From JBOFOR01 sp051659545 (GTDB lineage Bacteria > Bacillota > Clostridia > Peptostreptococcales > Peptostreptococcaceae): a stretch of 64,000 nucleotides of DNA. The translations under genes and the position numbers were made by a program. Of this stretch, positions 34,738-44,474 are shown in pieces. Numbering within the stretch: the stretch's first letter is position 1; every line of letters starts with the position of its first letter. The stretch covers positions 16,245 through 80,244 of the forward strand of contig NZ_JBOFOR010000312.1 in assembly GCF_051659545.1 (NCBI RefSeq), in the 5' to 3' direction. A model generated the notes under the pieces. It saw only the letters and a program-made list of their open reading frames with translations. It was not told where the DNA came from and ran no database searches.

Positions 34738-37092
34738 GTGGAACAGAATTATACTAAAATAGAACATGAATTACCGTTAATTCCGCTTAGAGGATTGGCG
34801 ATATTCCCATATATGATATTAAATTTTGATGTAGGTAGAGATATATCATTAAAAGCATTAGATGCAGCAATGTTAGATGATGAAATGGTATTTTTAACTT
34901 CTCAGAAAGCAGCAGAAACTGATGAGCCTACAGAAGAAGACTTTTATCATATAGGGACTATATGTAAAATTAAACAAATGATTAAATTACCTGGAGAGAC
35001 AGTTAGAGTATTAGTAGAAGGTATATCTAGAGGTGAAGCAAAAGAAATCGAGATGTTAGAAGAAGAAGGCTACTTTAAAGCAAGAGTAGAAGAAGTAGTT
35101 TTTGATTCGGAAAATTCTGAAGATGATCCGGAAGTGGAAGCATTTGTAAGAACTGTATTTGACGCATTTGAAGAGTACATTAATATAGGAAATAGAGTTT
35201 CTCCTGAAATACTTATATCATTAGCAGATATAGATGATGTAGATCGTTTTATAGATACTATATCAGCTAACATATACTTGAAACCAGATCAAAAACAAAA
35301 TATATTAGAAGAATTTGATATAAAGAAAAGATTAGAGCTTATATACACTATATTATTAGAAGAAATAGATATATTAAAAATAGAAAAGAAGATAACTCTA
35401 AGAGTAAAAAAACAAATGAATAAAGTTCAAAAAGAATACTACCTTAGAGAGCAGCTAAGAGCTATTCAAAAGGAATTAGGAGAAGAAGAAGATATAAACT
35501 CTGAAGCAGATAGCTATAGAGAAAAACTTAGCAAGCTAAAAATTCCAAAAGAGACAAGAGAAAAAATGTCTAAAGAAATAGATAAATTCTCAAAAATATC
35601 TCCGATGTCTCCTGATATATCAGTTAGTAGAAATTATTTAGACACTTTATTTTCTCTTCCTTGGAATAAGGAAACAAGAGACAAGCTTGATATAGTAAAA
35701 GCTGAAGAAATATTAAATGAACAGCATTATGGATTAGAAAAAGTAAAGGAAAGAATACTTGAATACTTAGCTATAAGAAAATTATCAAAAGCTCTGAAAG
35801 GACCAATAATTTGTTTAGTTGGACCTCCAGGGGTAGGTAAAACATCTATAGCTAAATCTATAGCAGAATCATTAGGAAGAAAATTTGTAAGAATATCTTT
35901 AGGTGGAGTAAGAGATGAAGCTGAAATAAGAGGTCATAGAAGAACTTACGTAGGTGCTCTTCCAGGAAGAATAGTAAATGGAATAAAAGAAGCTCAAACT
36001 AAAAATCCAGTATTCTTATTGGATGAAATAGATAAGATGTCTGCAGACTACAAAGGAGATCCATCTTCAGCTATGCTAGAAGTTCTTGATCCAGAACAAA
36101 ATAAAGACTTTGTAGATCACTATTTAGAAGTTCCTTTTGATTTATCTAAGATACTATTTGTAACTACAGCAAATAGCTTGAGTACAATACCGAGACCATT
36201 ACTAGATAGAATGGAAATAATAGAGGTATCAGGATATATAGAAGAGGAAAAATTAAATATAGCTCAGAAGTATTTACTTCCGAAGCAAATAAAAGAGCAT
36301 GCTTTAAACGCTGATTTTATGAAAATGGATGAAGAAGCAATAAGAGATATAATAAACTCTTATACAAGAGAAGCAGGGGTAAGAACTCTTGAAAGAACAA
36401 TAGGAAAAATATGTAGAAAAGTTGCTAAAAAATATGTTGAAAATCCATCAGTAGAAGAAGTTGTAATAACTAAAGAGGATTTAGAAGATTATTTAGGCAA
36501 AAATAGATACAGACATCAAATGGCTGGAGCTAAGCCTGAAGTAGGAGTAGTAACTGGACTTGCTTGGACTTCTGTAGGAGGAGAGACTCTTACAGTAGAA
36601 GTAAATGTGCTTAAAGGAAAAGGACAAATTGTTTTAACGGGTAAACTAGGAGATGTTATGAAGGAGTCAGCTCAGGCAGGAATATCTTATATAAGATCAA
36701 TAGCTGATAGATTTAATATAGATTCAGAATTTTACAAGAACAATGATATCCATATCCATATACCCGAAGGTGCAGTACCAAAAGATGGTCCTTCAGCTGG
36801 TATAACTATGGCTTTAGCTGTTATTTCTGCTTTAACTAATATGCCTGTATTAAACAATGTAGCCATGACAGGAGAAATAACTCTTAGAGGGCGTGTTTTA
36901 GCTGTAGGTGGAGTTAAAGAGAAATTATTAGCAGCACATAGAGCAGGTATAACTAAAGTACTACTTCCAAAAGAATGTGAAGCAGACTTAGATGAAATAC
37001 CTGAAAATGTAAAAGACAAAATGGAATTTGTGCTTGTTGAACATATGGACGAAGTTCTAGAGCATGCATTATTAAGGAATGGTGAAAAATAA
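34738..37092 (+). CDS. lon: ATP-dependent protease La (LonA)
   Basis: The 784-residue protein has the LonA order: N-terminal substrate domain (LPLIPLRGLAIFP at the start), coiled-coil region, AAA+ module (Walker A GPPGVGKTSIA, Walker B FLLDEIDKM) and serine-lysine protease domain (catalytic Ser in KDGPSAGITMA, Lys in the following helix). The GTG at 34738 is chosen because AAGGAG (34724-34729) lies 8 bases before it; a GTG at 34729 overlaps this site. ysxC overlaps its stop by one base. No heat-shock operator such as a CtsR or CIRCE box was seen upstream. Confidence 0.97.
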   Translation: MEQNYTKIEHELPLIPLRGLAIFPYMILNFDVGRDISLKALDAAMLDDEMVFLTSQKAAETDEPTEEDFYHIGTICKIKQMIKLPGETVRVLVEGISRGEAKEIEMLEEEGYFKARVEEVVFDSENSEDDPEVEAFVRTVFDAFEEYINIGNRVSPEILISLADIDDVDRFIDTISANIYLKPDQKQNILEEFDIKKRLELIYTILLEEIDILKIEKKITLRVKKQMNKVQKEYYLREQLRAIQKELGEEEDINSEADSYREKLSKLKIPKETREKMSKEIDKFSKISPMSPDISVSRNYLDTLFSLPWNKETRDKLDIVKAEEILNEQHYGLEKVKERILEYLAIRKLSKALKGPIICLVGPPGVGKTSIAKSIAESLGRKFVRISLGGVRDEAEIRGHRRTYVGALPGRIVNGIKEAQTKNPVFLLDEIDKMSADYKGDPSSAMLEVLDPEQNKDFVDHYLEVPFDLSKILFVTTANSLSTIPRPLLDRMEIIEVSGYIEEEKLNIAQKYLLPKQIKEHALNADFMKMDEEAIRDIINSYTREAGVRTLERTIGKICRKVAKKYVENPSVEEVVITKEDLEDYLGKNRYRHQMAGAKPEVGVVTGLAWTSVGGETLTVEVNVLKGKGQIVLTGKLGDVMKESAQAGISYIRSIADRFNIDSEFYKNNDIHIHIPEGAVPKDGPSAGITMALAVISALTNMPVLNNVAMTGEITLRGRVLAVGGVKEKLLAAHRAGITKVLLPKECEADLDEIPENVKDKMEFVLVEHMDEVLEHALLRNGEK

Positions 37093-37703
37093 TGAAAATC
37101 AGAAGTGCTGAAATAACAATGAGTGCAGTAAATAAATCTCAATATCCAGATGAAGGTATACCAGAAATAGCTTTGGTAGGTAGATCAAATGTTGGGAAAT
37201 CATCAATAGTAAATACATTGTTAAACAGAAGAAATTTTGCTAGAACTAGTCAGACTCCAGGTAAGACTAGAACTATAAATTTCTATCTTATAAATAAAGA
37301 ATTCTTTTTTGTAGACCTTCCAGGATATGGCTATGCTAAAATAGCTAAATCTGAAAAAGAAAAATGGGGAAAGATCATGGAAAGATATTTAGCAGACAGA
37401 GAAGAACTATGTACTATTTTCTTACTTGTAGATATTAGACATGAACCTAGCAATGATGATGTTATTATGTACGACTGGATAAAACACTTTGGATATAACT
37501 GTGTTGTAATAGCTACAAAAGCAGATAAAATATCTAGAGGTCAATATCAAAAACATATAAACATAATCAGAAAGAAACTACAATTAGAACCAGATGAAAA
37601 AATAATACCAATATCTTCATTAAAGAAGACTGGTGTAGAAGAAGTATGGAATGAAATTGTGCATCAATATCATGAAAATGGTTATGATGTAACAGTTGAT
37701 TAA
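37092..37703 (+). CDS. ysxC: ribosome-biogenesis GTP-binding protein YsxC/YihA
   Basis: The 203-residue GTPase has G1 GRSNVGKSS, G3 DLPGYGYAK and G4 TKAD. It assists assembly of the 50S subunit. The ATG overlaps the lon stop (TAATG), the conserved lon-ysxC coupling of Firmicutes. Length is normal. Confidence 0.96.
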   Translation: MKIRSAEITMSAVNKSQYPDEGIPEIALVGRSNVGKSSIVNTLLNRRNFARTSQTPGKTRTINFYLINKEFFFVDLPGYGYAKIAKSEKEKWGKIMERYLADREELCTIFLLVDIRHEPSNDDVIMYDWIKHFGYNCVVIATKADKISRGQYQKHINIIRKKLQLEPDEKIIPISSLKKTGVEEVWNEIVHQYHENGYDVTVD

Positions 37704-37708
37704 AATAT

Positions 37709-37740
37709 AAGAACAGCTAATATTAGCTGTTCTTTTTTTT
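37709..37740 (+). terminator. terminator of lon-ysxC
   Basis: AAGAACAGCTAA pairs with TTAGCTGTTCTT around a short loop, followed by a run of T's. Confidence 0.88.
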
Positions 37741-37825
37741 TGTAAAAAAAGCTATATAGAGTAACAAATTCAAAGAATAATTAATATTCTAGAAAAGAGA
37801 CTATAAATGTTTATAGGAGGTATTT

Positions 37826-38899
37826 ATGGAAGGTAAAGCTAGAAAGTTATTTCCAGGTGCAAATACATCGAATGGACCATTTAATTATTTTGATAATATA
37901 ATACCAGCTAATGTTAACAGAATTTTTTGTTTAAAAGGAGGTCCTGGAGTAGGGAAATCTTCAATGATGAAAAAAATAGGAAAAGAATTTGTAGAAATGG
38001 GTTACGATGTTGAATTACATTATTGTCCATCAGATCCTAACTCTTTGGATGGAGTAGTAATAAATGATTTAGGAATAGTGTTATTAGATGGAACAGCACC
38101 TCATATTGTAGATCCCAAAAACCCTGGTGCTATAGATGAAATAATAAATCTAGGTGAATATTGGGATGTAAAAAAACTAGAAGAAAATAGAACGGGAATT
38201 GTAGATTGTGGCAAAGACATAGGAGAATCCTTCAAAAGAACTTATAAATTTTTAAAAGCAGCAGAACCTATATATTATGATATAGAGGAAAAATACACAC
38301 AATGTATGGATTTTGGTAAAGTAAATTTATTTACAGAAGGATTTATAGAAGAGTTATTTAAAGGTATTACAAGTACAGGAGAATATAAAAAAGAAAGACA
38401 TCTATTTGGGACTGCAATAACTCCTATGGGTCATCTGGATTATACAGATAGCATCCTTAGTCAAGCTTCAAAGATTTATCATATAAAAGGTGAAATTGGA
38501 ACTGGAAGAATGACTTTTATGAAAAAAGTATATAATAAAGCTTTAGAAAAAGGTATGGAAGTTGAGGTATATCATTACCCGTTAATAAAAGAAAAAATAG
38601 AAACTATATTTATAAAAGATTTAAAAATAGGAATAACAATTAGCGATATATTTGAAGGTAAAAATACAATTGATTTAAATGAATATATGGATAAAGAAAA
38701 GAGTATGAGATTTGAAGAAGAAATTAACTTTGATAAAAAAATACTGGATGAGTTAATAAATTATGCTATTTCAAATTTAAAGAAAGCTAAAGAAAAACAT
38801 GATATTATAGAAGCATACTATGTGCCAAGTATGAAATTTGATGAAATAAATAAGTTTCAAGTAAGTTTAGTACAAAGAATATTAACATATAAGAAATAA
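37826..38899 (+). CDS. two-part P-loop ATPase-like protein, second P-loop degenerate
   Basis: The 357-residue protein has two related halves. The first carries a good Walker A, GGPGVGKSS (38-46), soon followed by HYCPSDPNSLDGVVI and IVLLDGTAPH. The second begins IYHIKGEIGTGRMTFMKK (218-234), where the Walker lysine is arginine. The following VEVYHYPLIKEKIETIFI mirrors the first half. It resembles a clostridial family of uncharacterised tandem ATPases, and I cannot give it a function. It is a single-gene unit with AGGAGG before the ATG and a terminator after it. Confidence 0.75.
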   Translation: MEGKARKLFPGANTSNGPFNYFDNIIPANVNRIFCLKGGPGVGKSSMMKKIGKEFVEMGYDVELHYCPSDPNSLDGVVINDLGIVLLDGTAPHIVDPKNPGAIDEIINLGEYWDVKKLEENRTGIVDCGKDIGESFKRTYKFLKAAEPIYYDIEEKYTQCMDFGKVNLFTEGFIEELFKGITSTGEYKKERHLFGTAITPMGHLDYTDSILSQASKIYHIKGEIGTGRMTFMKKVYNKALEKGMEVEVYHYPLIKEKIETIFIKDLKIGITISDIFEGKNTIDLNEYMDKEKSMRFEEEINFDKKILDELINYAISNLKKAKEKHDIIEAYYVPSMKFDEINKFQVSLVQRILTYKK

Positions 38900-38911
38900 A
38901 TTCAATATAAG

Positions 38912-38942
38912 GAGGAGGTTTAATTAAATCTCCTTTTTATTT
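38912..38942 (+). terminator. terminator of the tandem P-loop gene
   Basis: GGAGGTTTA pairs with TAAATCTCC (one wobble), followed by TTTTTATTTTAT. Confidence 0.75.
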
Positions 38943-39091
38943 TATGTGTCAATTTATTTATAGTTCTTAAGGTAATAGAGCTCCTTAAGCGTAAAAAGTT
39001 GTAGTGTAGTAATTTTGCTTTATATAGATATTTATTAAAAATAAGATTAAAATAAATATAACAAATCATAAATTATAGGGAGTTAAATAGT

Positions 39092-39772
39092 ATGAAAAAA
39101 AAATATATGTTGATAATACTAACTAGTGTAATGTTAGGTGTATTAATAGGGATTGCAATAAAAGATAGTGATATAAAAAGTGGAAATTACATAAGTAAGG
39201 ACAGATTAGTAAAAGGTCAAATTAAAATTACAAACAAAAATATTAAAGTCTTAAATAAGGAAAAAAAGGGTTTAGACAAAGAAATAGAAAGCTTAAAAAA
39301 GAAACATGAAGATCAAGAAAGAATGACAGAAATAAATGACCTAAAAGAAGAATTATCTTACACAGACCTAAAAGAAAGTGGGATAAGTATAAAAGTAGAT
39401 GCTCTAAATGATGAAATAGGCAATATAGCAAACTTTGTGGATTACAATAAAATATTAATAAACATAATAAACGAGGCAAAGGTTAAAGGTGGCAAATTTA
39501 TAGCTATAAATGGAGAAAGAATAAATCAATATACAGAAATAGTTTTAGCAGGAAATCATATAAACATAAATTCTGTTCCAGTAGCACCTCCTTATGACAT
39601 TAAGATTATAGGTGATATGGACAAGCTATCAAATTATGTAGACAAAGAAAGTGAATATCTAAAAAGCGTAGAAAGCAATTACCCTATAAAATTAGAGATG
39701 AAAGTCGAAAAAAATACACAGTTAAAAAAGATGAATTTACCTAACAAATTAAACCATATAGAGGGTGAGTAG
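39092..39772 (+). CDS. DUF881-family membrane-anchored coiled-coil protein
   Basis: The 226-residue protein has one N-terminal membrane helix (about 4-24), a lysine- and glutamate-rich coiled coil (about 45-95) and a C-terminal globular part containing KGGKFIAINGERIN and PPYDIKIIGD, features of DUF881. Relatives are extracytoplasmic proteins of unknown role. It leads the pilus genes and its end overlaps the start region of pilB, so it probably belongs to that operon. A link to pilus assembly is inferred from position only. Confidence 0.78.
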   Translation: MKKKYMLIILTSVMLGVLIGIAIKDSDIKSGNYISKDRLVKGQIKITNKNIKVLNKEKKGLDKEIESLKKKHEDQERMTEINDLKEELSYTDLKESGISIKVDALNDEIGNIANFVDYNKILINIINEAKVKGGKFIAINGERINQYTEIVLAGNHININSVPVAPPYDIKIIGDMDKLSNYVDKESEYLKSVESNYPIKLEMKVEKNTQLKKMNLPNKLNHIEGE

Positions 39773-40976
39773 TATTTTTTTAGAAGAGGATAAACTGAAT
39801 GTAGCCACAGTTGAAAAAGGCTACATGGATAATATTAATAGAGAAGAAGACTATGCAAAAAACGTACTTGATAATATATTAGAAAAAGCGATAAAAGAAG
39901 ATGCTAGTGATATACATTTAGAGCCACGCAGTAAAAAACTATCAATAAGAGCTAGGATAGATGGAGAACTAAGGCTAATTTTAAATTTAAAAATGGAAGA
40001 GTATCCACTAATATCTAGATTTATTAAATTAAGTGCAGGTATGAATATTACAGAAAAAAGATTACCGCAAGATGGAAGTATAGAAATTCAAGTTGAAAAT
40101 ATAGACATAGATATTAGGGTTTCAACCATTCCAACTATATATGGTGAAAAAATAGTATTAAGGCTATTAAATAGGAATACTTTTCTAAAAGACAAAAGAG
40201 AACTTGGATTTTCAGAAGAAGCAATAAATAAAATAAAAAATATAGTGAACAAAAAATCGGGAATGTTACTTATAACAGGAACTACAGGCAGTGGAAAAAC
40301 CACTACTTTGTATTCTATATTAAATGATTTAAAGAATACAAAAACAAATATTATGACAATAGAAGATCCTATAGAGTATAGAATGGAAGGTATAAATCAA
40401 ATACAAGTAAACTATAAAGTAGGACTAACCTTTGAGAAGGGATTAAGAGCTATATTAAGGCAAGATCCGGATATTATAGTAGTTGGAGAAATAAGAGATG
40501 AACAAACAGCTAAGATAGCAGTTAGAGCGGCTATAACAGGACATTTAGTAATAAGTACTATGCATACTAAGGATTCAATATCATCCATAGAAAGACTTCT
40601 TGAAATGGAAATACCTCCATATTTAATAAGTGGCTCTCTTATAGGTGTAATATCTCAAAAATTAATAAAAAAAGTATGCAATTATTGTAGTCATGATATT
40701 ATCATAAAGGATGATATAGAAGAAGAAATAAATACAAAAGTAGCTGTAGGTTGTAATAAATGCAAAAACACAGGCTATCTAGGTAGAACAATTATATATG
40801 AAATACTAGAATTAGATGATGAAATTAAATCATGTATACAACGTAAAATAGATTCTAAACAAATTAAGGATTTGGCAAGTAAAAAAGGTATGATAACTTT
40901 TGAAGAAAGTTCAAAATTTTCACTAGAAAGCAACACCCTAGATTCTGAAGAATATATTTTAATAGAAAATATATAG
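39765..40976 (+). CDS. pilB: type IV pilus/competence assembly ATPase (PilB/ComGA type)
   Basis: The protein of about 400 residues powers pilus subunit assembly. It has KEDASDIHLEP near the N-terminus, Walker A GTTGSGKTTTLYS, the Asp box IEDPIEY, Walker B DPDIIVVGEIRD, the His box GHLVISTMHT and a four-cysteine zinc site (CNYC and CNKCKNTGY). It lacks the long N-terminal domain of PilB and is nearer ComGA in size. The start is uncertain. The GTG at 39765 overlaps the only ribosome site, AGAGGG (39760-39765). An ATT at 39774 sits 8 bases after that site and is the better-placed start. Confidence 0.9.
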   Translation: MSSIFLEEDKLNVATVEKGYMDNINREEDYAKNVLDNILEKAIKEDASDIHLEPRSKKLSIRARIDGELRLILNLKMEEYPLISRFIKLSAGMNITEKRLPQDGSIEIQVENIDIDIRVSTIPTIYGEKIVLRLLNRNTFLKDKRELGFSEEAINKIKNIVNKKSGMLLITGTTGSGKTTTLYSILNDLKNTKTNIMTIEDPIEYRMEGINQIQVNYKVGLTFEKGLRAILRQDPDIIVVGEIRDEQTAKIAVRAAITGHLVISTMHTKDSISSIERLLEMEIPPYLISGSLIGVISQKLIKKVCNYCSHDIIIKDDIEEEINTKVAVGCNKCKNTGYLGRTIIYEILELDDEIKSCIQRKIDSKQIKDLASKKGMITFEESSKFSLESNTLDSEEYILIENI

Positions 40977-40990
40977 TTAGGTAATAAATT

Positions 40991-42130
40991 ATGAGTTTAT
41001 CTACGAAATCAATTGATGAAAAAAAGAAAAAAGAAAAAGTTATCCAAACCAAATTAGAAGCCAAATTACAAAAATACAATAATAAATTAGAAAAATACAA
41101 TAAAATAAAGCATAAAGAAATTAAACTAATTTGTAAAAAAATGAGTATATTATTATGCTCAGGACATGAAATTACAAAAATAATAGAGATATTAAGCCAA
41201 GAATCAAATAAAAAAATAAGTAAAATATTCCTACAAATAGCTAATCATATTCTAAAAGGAAATTCTATAACACAGTCCTTTAAAAACACTAATTTATTTT
41301 CAAAATTTTTCATAAGTATGTTGATGGCAGGAGAAGTAAGTGGAAATTTAGATAAAGTAATGGATGATTTAGGTGAGTATTATGACAAAGAAGATAAACT
41401 CAAGACAAAGGCTATGACAATATCTATATATCCATTAATTTTAATAGCTTTATCAGTTTGTACTATGATATTTATGTTAATATTTGTAATTCCAAATTTC
41501 CAAATGGTATTTGTAAATAACAACATAAAACCACCAATTCTTACTCGAATACTAATAGGATTATCTATTTTTATGAGAAGATACTATTTAATACTAATAC
41601 TTGGATTTTTTGCAGTTACAATAGGCTTATACTATCTTATAAAAACTAATAAAAGAATAAAATATCTTAAAGATTTACTTAAATTAAAAGTTCCATTTCT
41701 AAGAGATATAACTCAACTAATTATTACTACAAGATTTTGCAGGACTCTAAGTATATTAATACAAAGCGGAATAAATATTGTTGACGCAATAGAGATATCT
41801 TCTAAGGTTGTAGACAATGAGATAGTTTACAAAAATCTTTTAGTAACAAATGAATACATAAAAAAAGGAAACAATATAAGTTACTCCATTGAAAAATCTA
41901 ATGTATTTTCTAAAACTTTCATATCTATGGTAAAAGTGGGAGAAGAAAGTGGAAATTTAGAAAAAACTTTAAATATAACCAATAAATTTTATACCGAAGA
42001 ATTAAACTTAAGAATAGAGCAATTAATAAAATTTATGGAACCTATAGTGACTATTATAATAGGGATTATTATAGGTATATTTGTAATATCTATGATTATG
42101 CCTATATTTGATGCAATAAATTCAATATAG
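40991..42130 (+). CDS. pilC: type IV pilus/competence inner-membrane platform protein (PilC/ComGB type)
   Basis: The 379-residue protein has two T2SSF repeats, each with a MLMAGEVSGNL or MVKVGEESGNLE motif, and three membrane segments (about 150-175, 200-220 and the C-terminus). A very lysine-rich stretch of about 45 residues precedes the first repeat. It forms the inner-membrane base that the ATPase acts on. It lies 14 bases after pilB and 13 bases before a prepilin gene. Confidence 0.9.
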   Translation: MSLSTKSIDEKKKKEKVIQTKLEAKLQKYNNKLEKYNKIKHKEIKLICKKMSILLCSGHEITKIIEILSQESNKKISKIFLQIANHILKGNSITQSFKNTNLFSKFFISMLMAGEVSGNLDKVMDDLGEYYDKEDKLKTKAMTISIYPLILIALSVCTMIFMLIFVIPNFQMVFVNNNIKPPILTRILIGLSIFMRRYYLILILGFFAVTIGLYYLIKTNKRIKYLKDLLKLKVPFLRDITQLIITTRFCRTLSILIQSGINIVDAIEISSKVVDNEIVYKNLLVTNEYIKKGNNISYSIEKSNVFSKTFISMVKVGEESGNLEKTLNITNKFYTEELNLRIEQLIKFMEPIVTIIIGIIIGIFVISMIMPIFDAINSI

Positions 42131-42143
42131 TAAGGAGAAAAAT

Positions 42144-42530
42144 ATGAATTTAAGTATAAAAAAGAGTAAAAAGAAACCTGGCTTCACTTTGGTAGAGCTA
42201 GTAATAGTAGTGACAATATTAGGGATATTATCTGGATTAGGATTTATGAAATTTGATAAAGTTCAAACTAAAGCTAGAGAAAATGCAGACTATATAGCAG
42301 CAACAAATTTAGCTACAGCTGCAAATTTATGCAAAAATGATAAACCCGATGTAATAGAGGATTACGAAGATGGAAATGGTAGAATAAAATTAGAAGAATT
42401 AAAAAAAAACTCCTACATAAATTTAATACCAAAACCACAAAGCTTAGAAGGTGAATTTTTAATATTAGTAGATAAAGATGGTAGTATATCTGTAGAAGTA
42501 GGAAATAAGATACTATATCCAAAAGAATAA
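42144..42530 (+). CDS. type IV prepilin-like protein (ComGC/PilA type)
   Basis: The 128-residue protein has a basic leader (MNLSIKKSKKKPG) and the class III cleavage site G/FTLVELVIV, with the glutamate at mature position 5 and a hydrophobic stretch of about 20 residues. The C-terminal part is small. It would be cut by a prepilin peptidase, which is not encoded here. It is the only pilin in the locus. AAGGAG precedes the start, and a terminator follows directly. Confidence 0.9.
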   Translation: MNLSIKKSKKKPGFTLVELVIVVTILGILSGLGFMKFDKVQTKARENADYIAATNLATAANLCKNDKPDVIEDYEDGNGRIKLEELKKNSYINLIPKPQSLEGEFLILVDKDGSISVEVGNKILYPKE

Positions 42531-42565
42531 ATAACTATTTTTTATAATAAAAAATAGTTATTTAT
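42529..42565 (+). terminator. terminator of the pilus locus
   Basis: ATAACTATTTTTTA pairs with TAAAAAATAGTTAT around a short loop. It begins at the prepilin stop codon. Confidence 0.7.
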
Positions 42566-42872
42566 AGAAAGTATTTGTATATTTTAGATGAAGAATAAAG
42601 TCGTATTAATAAAGATAAACAATGAATGAAGGCATTCATAAAATAATATGATATATAAGTTGGCAATTAAGCTAAATTTGGAAATAAAATAACAAAGGAA
42701 TATTCATAAAACATCTAGAAGTTTTATATTAAAATACAAAAAAAATTATGTCTAAAAATTAACATTAAGAAAAAATAATAAAATACTATCATAAATATAG
42801 AATCATTTAAGAAAAAATGATATAATAACAAATTGTACTTTTAATTTAAAAACGAAGGAGTTGAAGGTCACA
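42566..42872 (+). other. AT-rich intergenic region before the SEC-C gene
   Basis: No gene is seen here. A small hairpin TGAATG-AAGG-CATTCA lies near 42622-42638. A possible -10 (GATATAATA) lies near 42818, without a clear -35. The SEC-C ribosome site AAGGAG is at 42855-42860. Confidence 0.4.
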
Positions 42873-43907
42873 ATGTTAGGGAGAAATGAGTTATGCCCTT
42901 GTGGTAGTGGCAAAAAATATAAAAAATGTTGTCTAAATAAAGATGTTGTGGCAGAAAGAGCGGGTAGAAAAGTAAGTCTTTCACAAACGCAGTATTCCGA
43001 ATTATATACAAAATTATATGAATATTCAAGACAAGATAGATTTAAATCAGAATATGAAAAAGCAAAAGAAATGTTTTATATAGTAGAAGATGAAACTATA
43101 AACTCTAAGTTTGAGAGATTTTTTAACACTTATTTCATACAAGATCATATAATGGACAGTAAAAAAGTTATGACTGTTGAATTCTATGAAGATAATAGAG
43201 ATGCTATGAACAAGAGCGAAGTAGAAGTTCTAAGATGTTTATTTGAATCGTATGTAAGTATCTATGAAGTTAAAGAAATACTTGATGGAAAAATACTATT
43301 GAAAGATTGCTTAACTGAAGCAGAAGTTTATACAGAAGACGTTAAGCTATTAGCGGATTTTAAAGTAGGAAGTCATATGATAGCTAGAATAGTAAACACT
43401 GAAGATGCAAGTATATTAATAGACATAACTATTAGTATATCAGGTGCAGTTAAAGATGTTATTATAAATGATATCACGTATTTATTCAAACAATATGAAG
43501 ATTTATACAAGGATATGAAGACATTCTTAATTCATCACACACACATATTATATAAATACATGCAACAATTATTAGAGCCAAGTGTAGCTGAATATCTTAG
43601 AAAGCAAAAACAAGAAAGAGCCAGTCAATTATCTGAAGTAGCTATAACTGAAGAGGATTGTAAGATATCAACTATGTTAAAGCAAAATGCAGAACAAGAA
43701 TATGTAGATGTTTGTATAGGATTCTGGAATGATTACAAGCAAGCTAACGGAGAAGTAAAAGGGTCTGAAAATGGATGGGCAGCAGCTATTGAATATCATA
43801 TCAAAAAAGAAGCTGGACAAACTATAACTCAAGCTCAAATATCTAAGAAATATGAAATAAGCCCGAGTACATTAGGAAAAAGATATAAAGATCTTAAAGT
43901 ATCTTAA
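42873..43907 (+). CDS. SEC-C metal-binding motif protein with C-terminal helix-turn-helix-like end
   Basis: The 344-residue protein begins with a SEC-C zinc-binding motif, CPCGSGKKYKKCC (about residues 7-19), the same module found at the SecA C-terminus. A long acidic, largely helical middle has no motif I recognise. The last 30 residues (ITQAQISKKYEISPSTLGKRYKDL) look like a helix-turn-helix. The ATG at 42873 is preferred; a TTG at 42861 touches the ribosome site AAGGAG. Function is unknown, and a link to protein export or nucleic acids is speculative. Confidence 0.75.
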   Translation: MLGRNELCPCGSGKKYKKCCLNKDVVAERAGRKVSLSQTQYSELYTKLYEYSRQDRFKSEYEKAKEMFYIVEDETINSKFERFFNTYFIQDHIMDSKKVMTVEFYEDNRDAMNKSEVEVLRCLFESYVSIYEVKEILDGKILLKDCLTEAEVYTEDVKLLADFKVGSHMIARIVNTEDASILIDITISISGAVKDVIINDITYLFKQYEDLYKDMKTFLIHHTHILYKYMQQLLEPSVAEYLRKQKQERASQLSEVAITEEDCKISTMLKQNAEQEYVDVCIGFWNDYKQANGEVKGSENGWAAAIEYHIKKEAGQTITQAQISKKYEISPSTLGKRYKDLKVS

Positions 43908-43929
43908 TAAACAAATTAATATAGTACTT

Positions 43930-43967
43930 TTTAGGAATTATATGTAAATATAATTCCTAAATTTTTG
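43930..43967 (+). terminator. terminator of the SEC-C gene
   Basis: TTTAGGAATTATAT (43930-43943) pairs with ATATAATTCCTAAA (43948-43961) around GTAA, followed by TTTTTG. Confidence 0.85.
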
Positions 43968-44091
43968 TTTAAAATAAATAAAGTCATATTTATTAACATT
44001 AAAATTATATAAATTATAAAAAAAGGTTTTAATATGTGCAAATAATGTATAAAATAGTAGATATATAAAATGTACAGAAAGAGGTATAGTT

Positions 44092-44469
44092 ATGAGTCTT
44101 AGTCTAGGAAGCGCAGTAGCAGTATCAACAAATTTTATAAAATCTAATCCAGCAGTACCGGTATACAAAGGAGAAGAAAATCCTAATAACTTATATGCAG
44201 TTATATATCATATAGAAATAGGTTATAAAGAAGGTGCACTTCAAAAAACTAAACAATATATAATAATAGACTATAAAGAGTTTGATTTAAAGATAGATGA
44301 AAAAAATGAATTGATAGAAATTGCAAAAGAATATTGTAAAGGTAAAAATATACCAGAAGATGAGCAATTAGAAATAGCACTTTTAGATAATGAAGAAGCT
44401 GAAAACTTCTTAGAAAAAGTATTTAATAATATGAAGGTTATAAGAGGTCTTATAACTAAAAAGGATTAA
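44092..44469 (+). CDS. small acidic protein of unknown function (125 aa)
   Basis: I do not recognise the family. The sequence is soluble, with a beta-rich first part (LYAVIYHIEIGYKEG, TKQYIIIDYKEFDLK) and an acidic helical second part. AGAGG precedes the ATG. A second small gene starts 5 bases after its stop, so the two are probably an operon that ends at the terminator at 44781. Composition and codon use match the neighbours, so it is taken as a native gene. Confidence 0.65.
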   Translation: MSLSLGSAVAVSTNFIKSNPAVPVYKGEENPNNLYAVIYHIEIGYKEGALQKTKQYIIIDYKEFDLKIDEKNELIEIAKEYCKGKNIPEDEQLEIALLDNEEAENFLEKVFNNMKVIRGLITKKD

Positions 44470-44474
44470 TTTAT

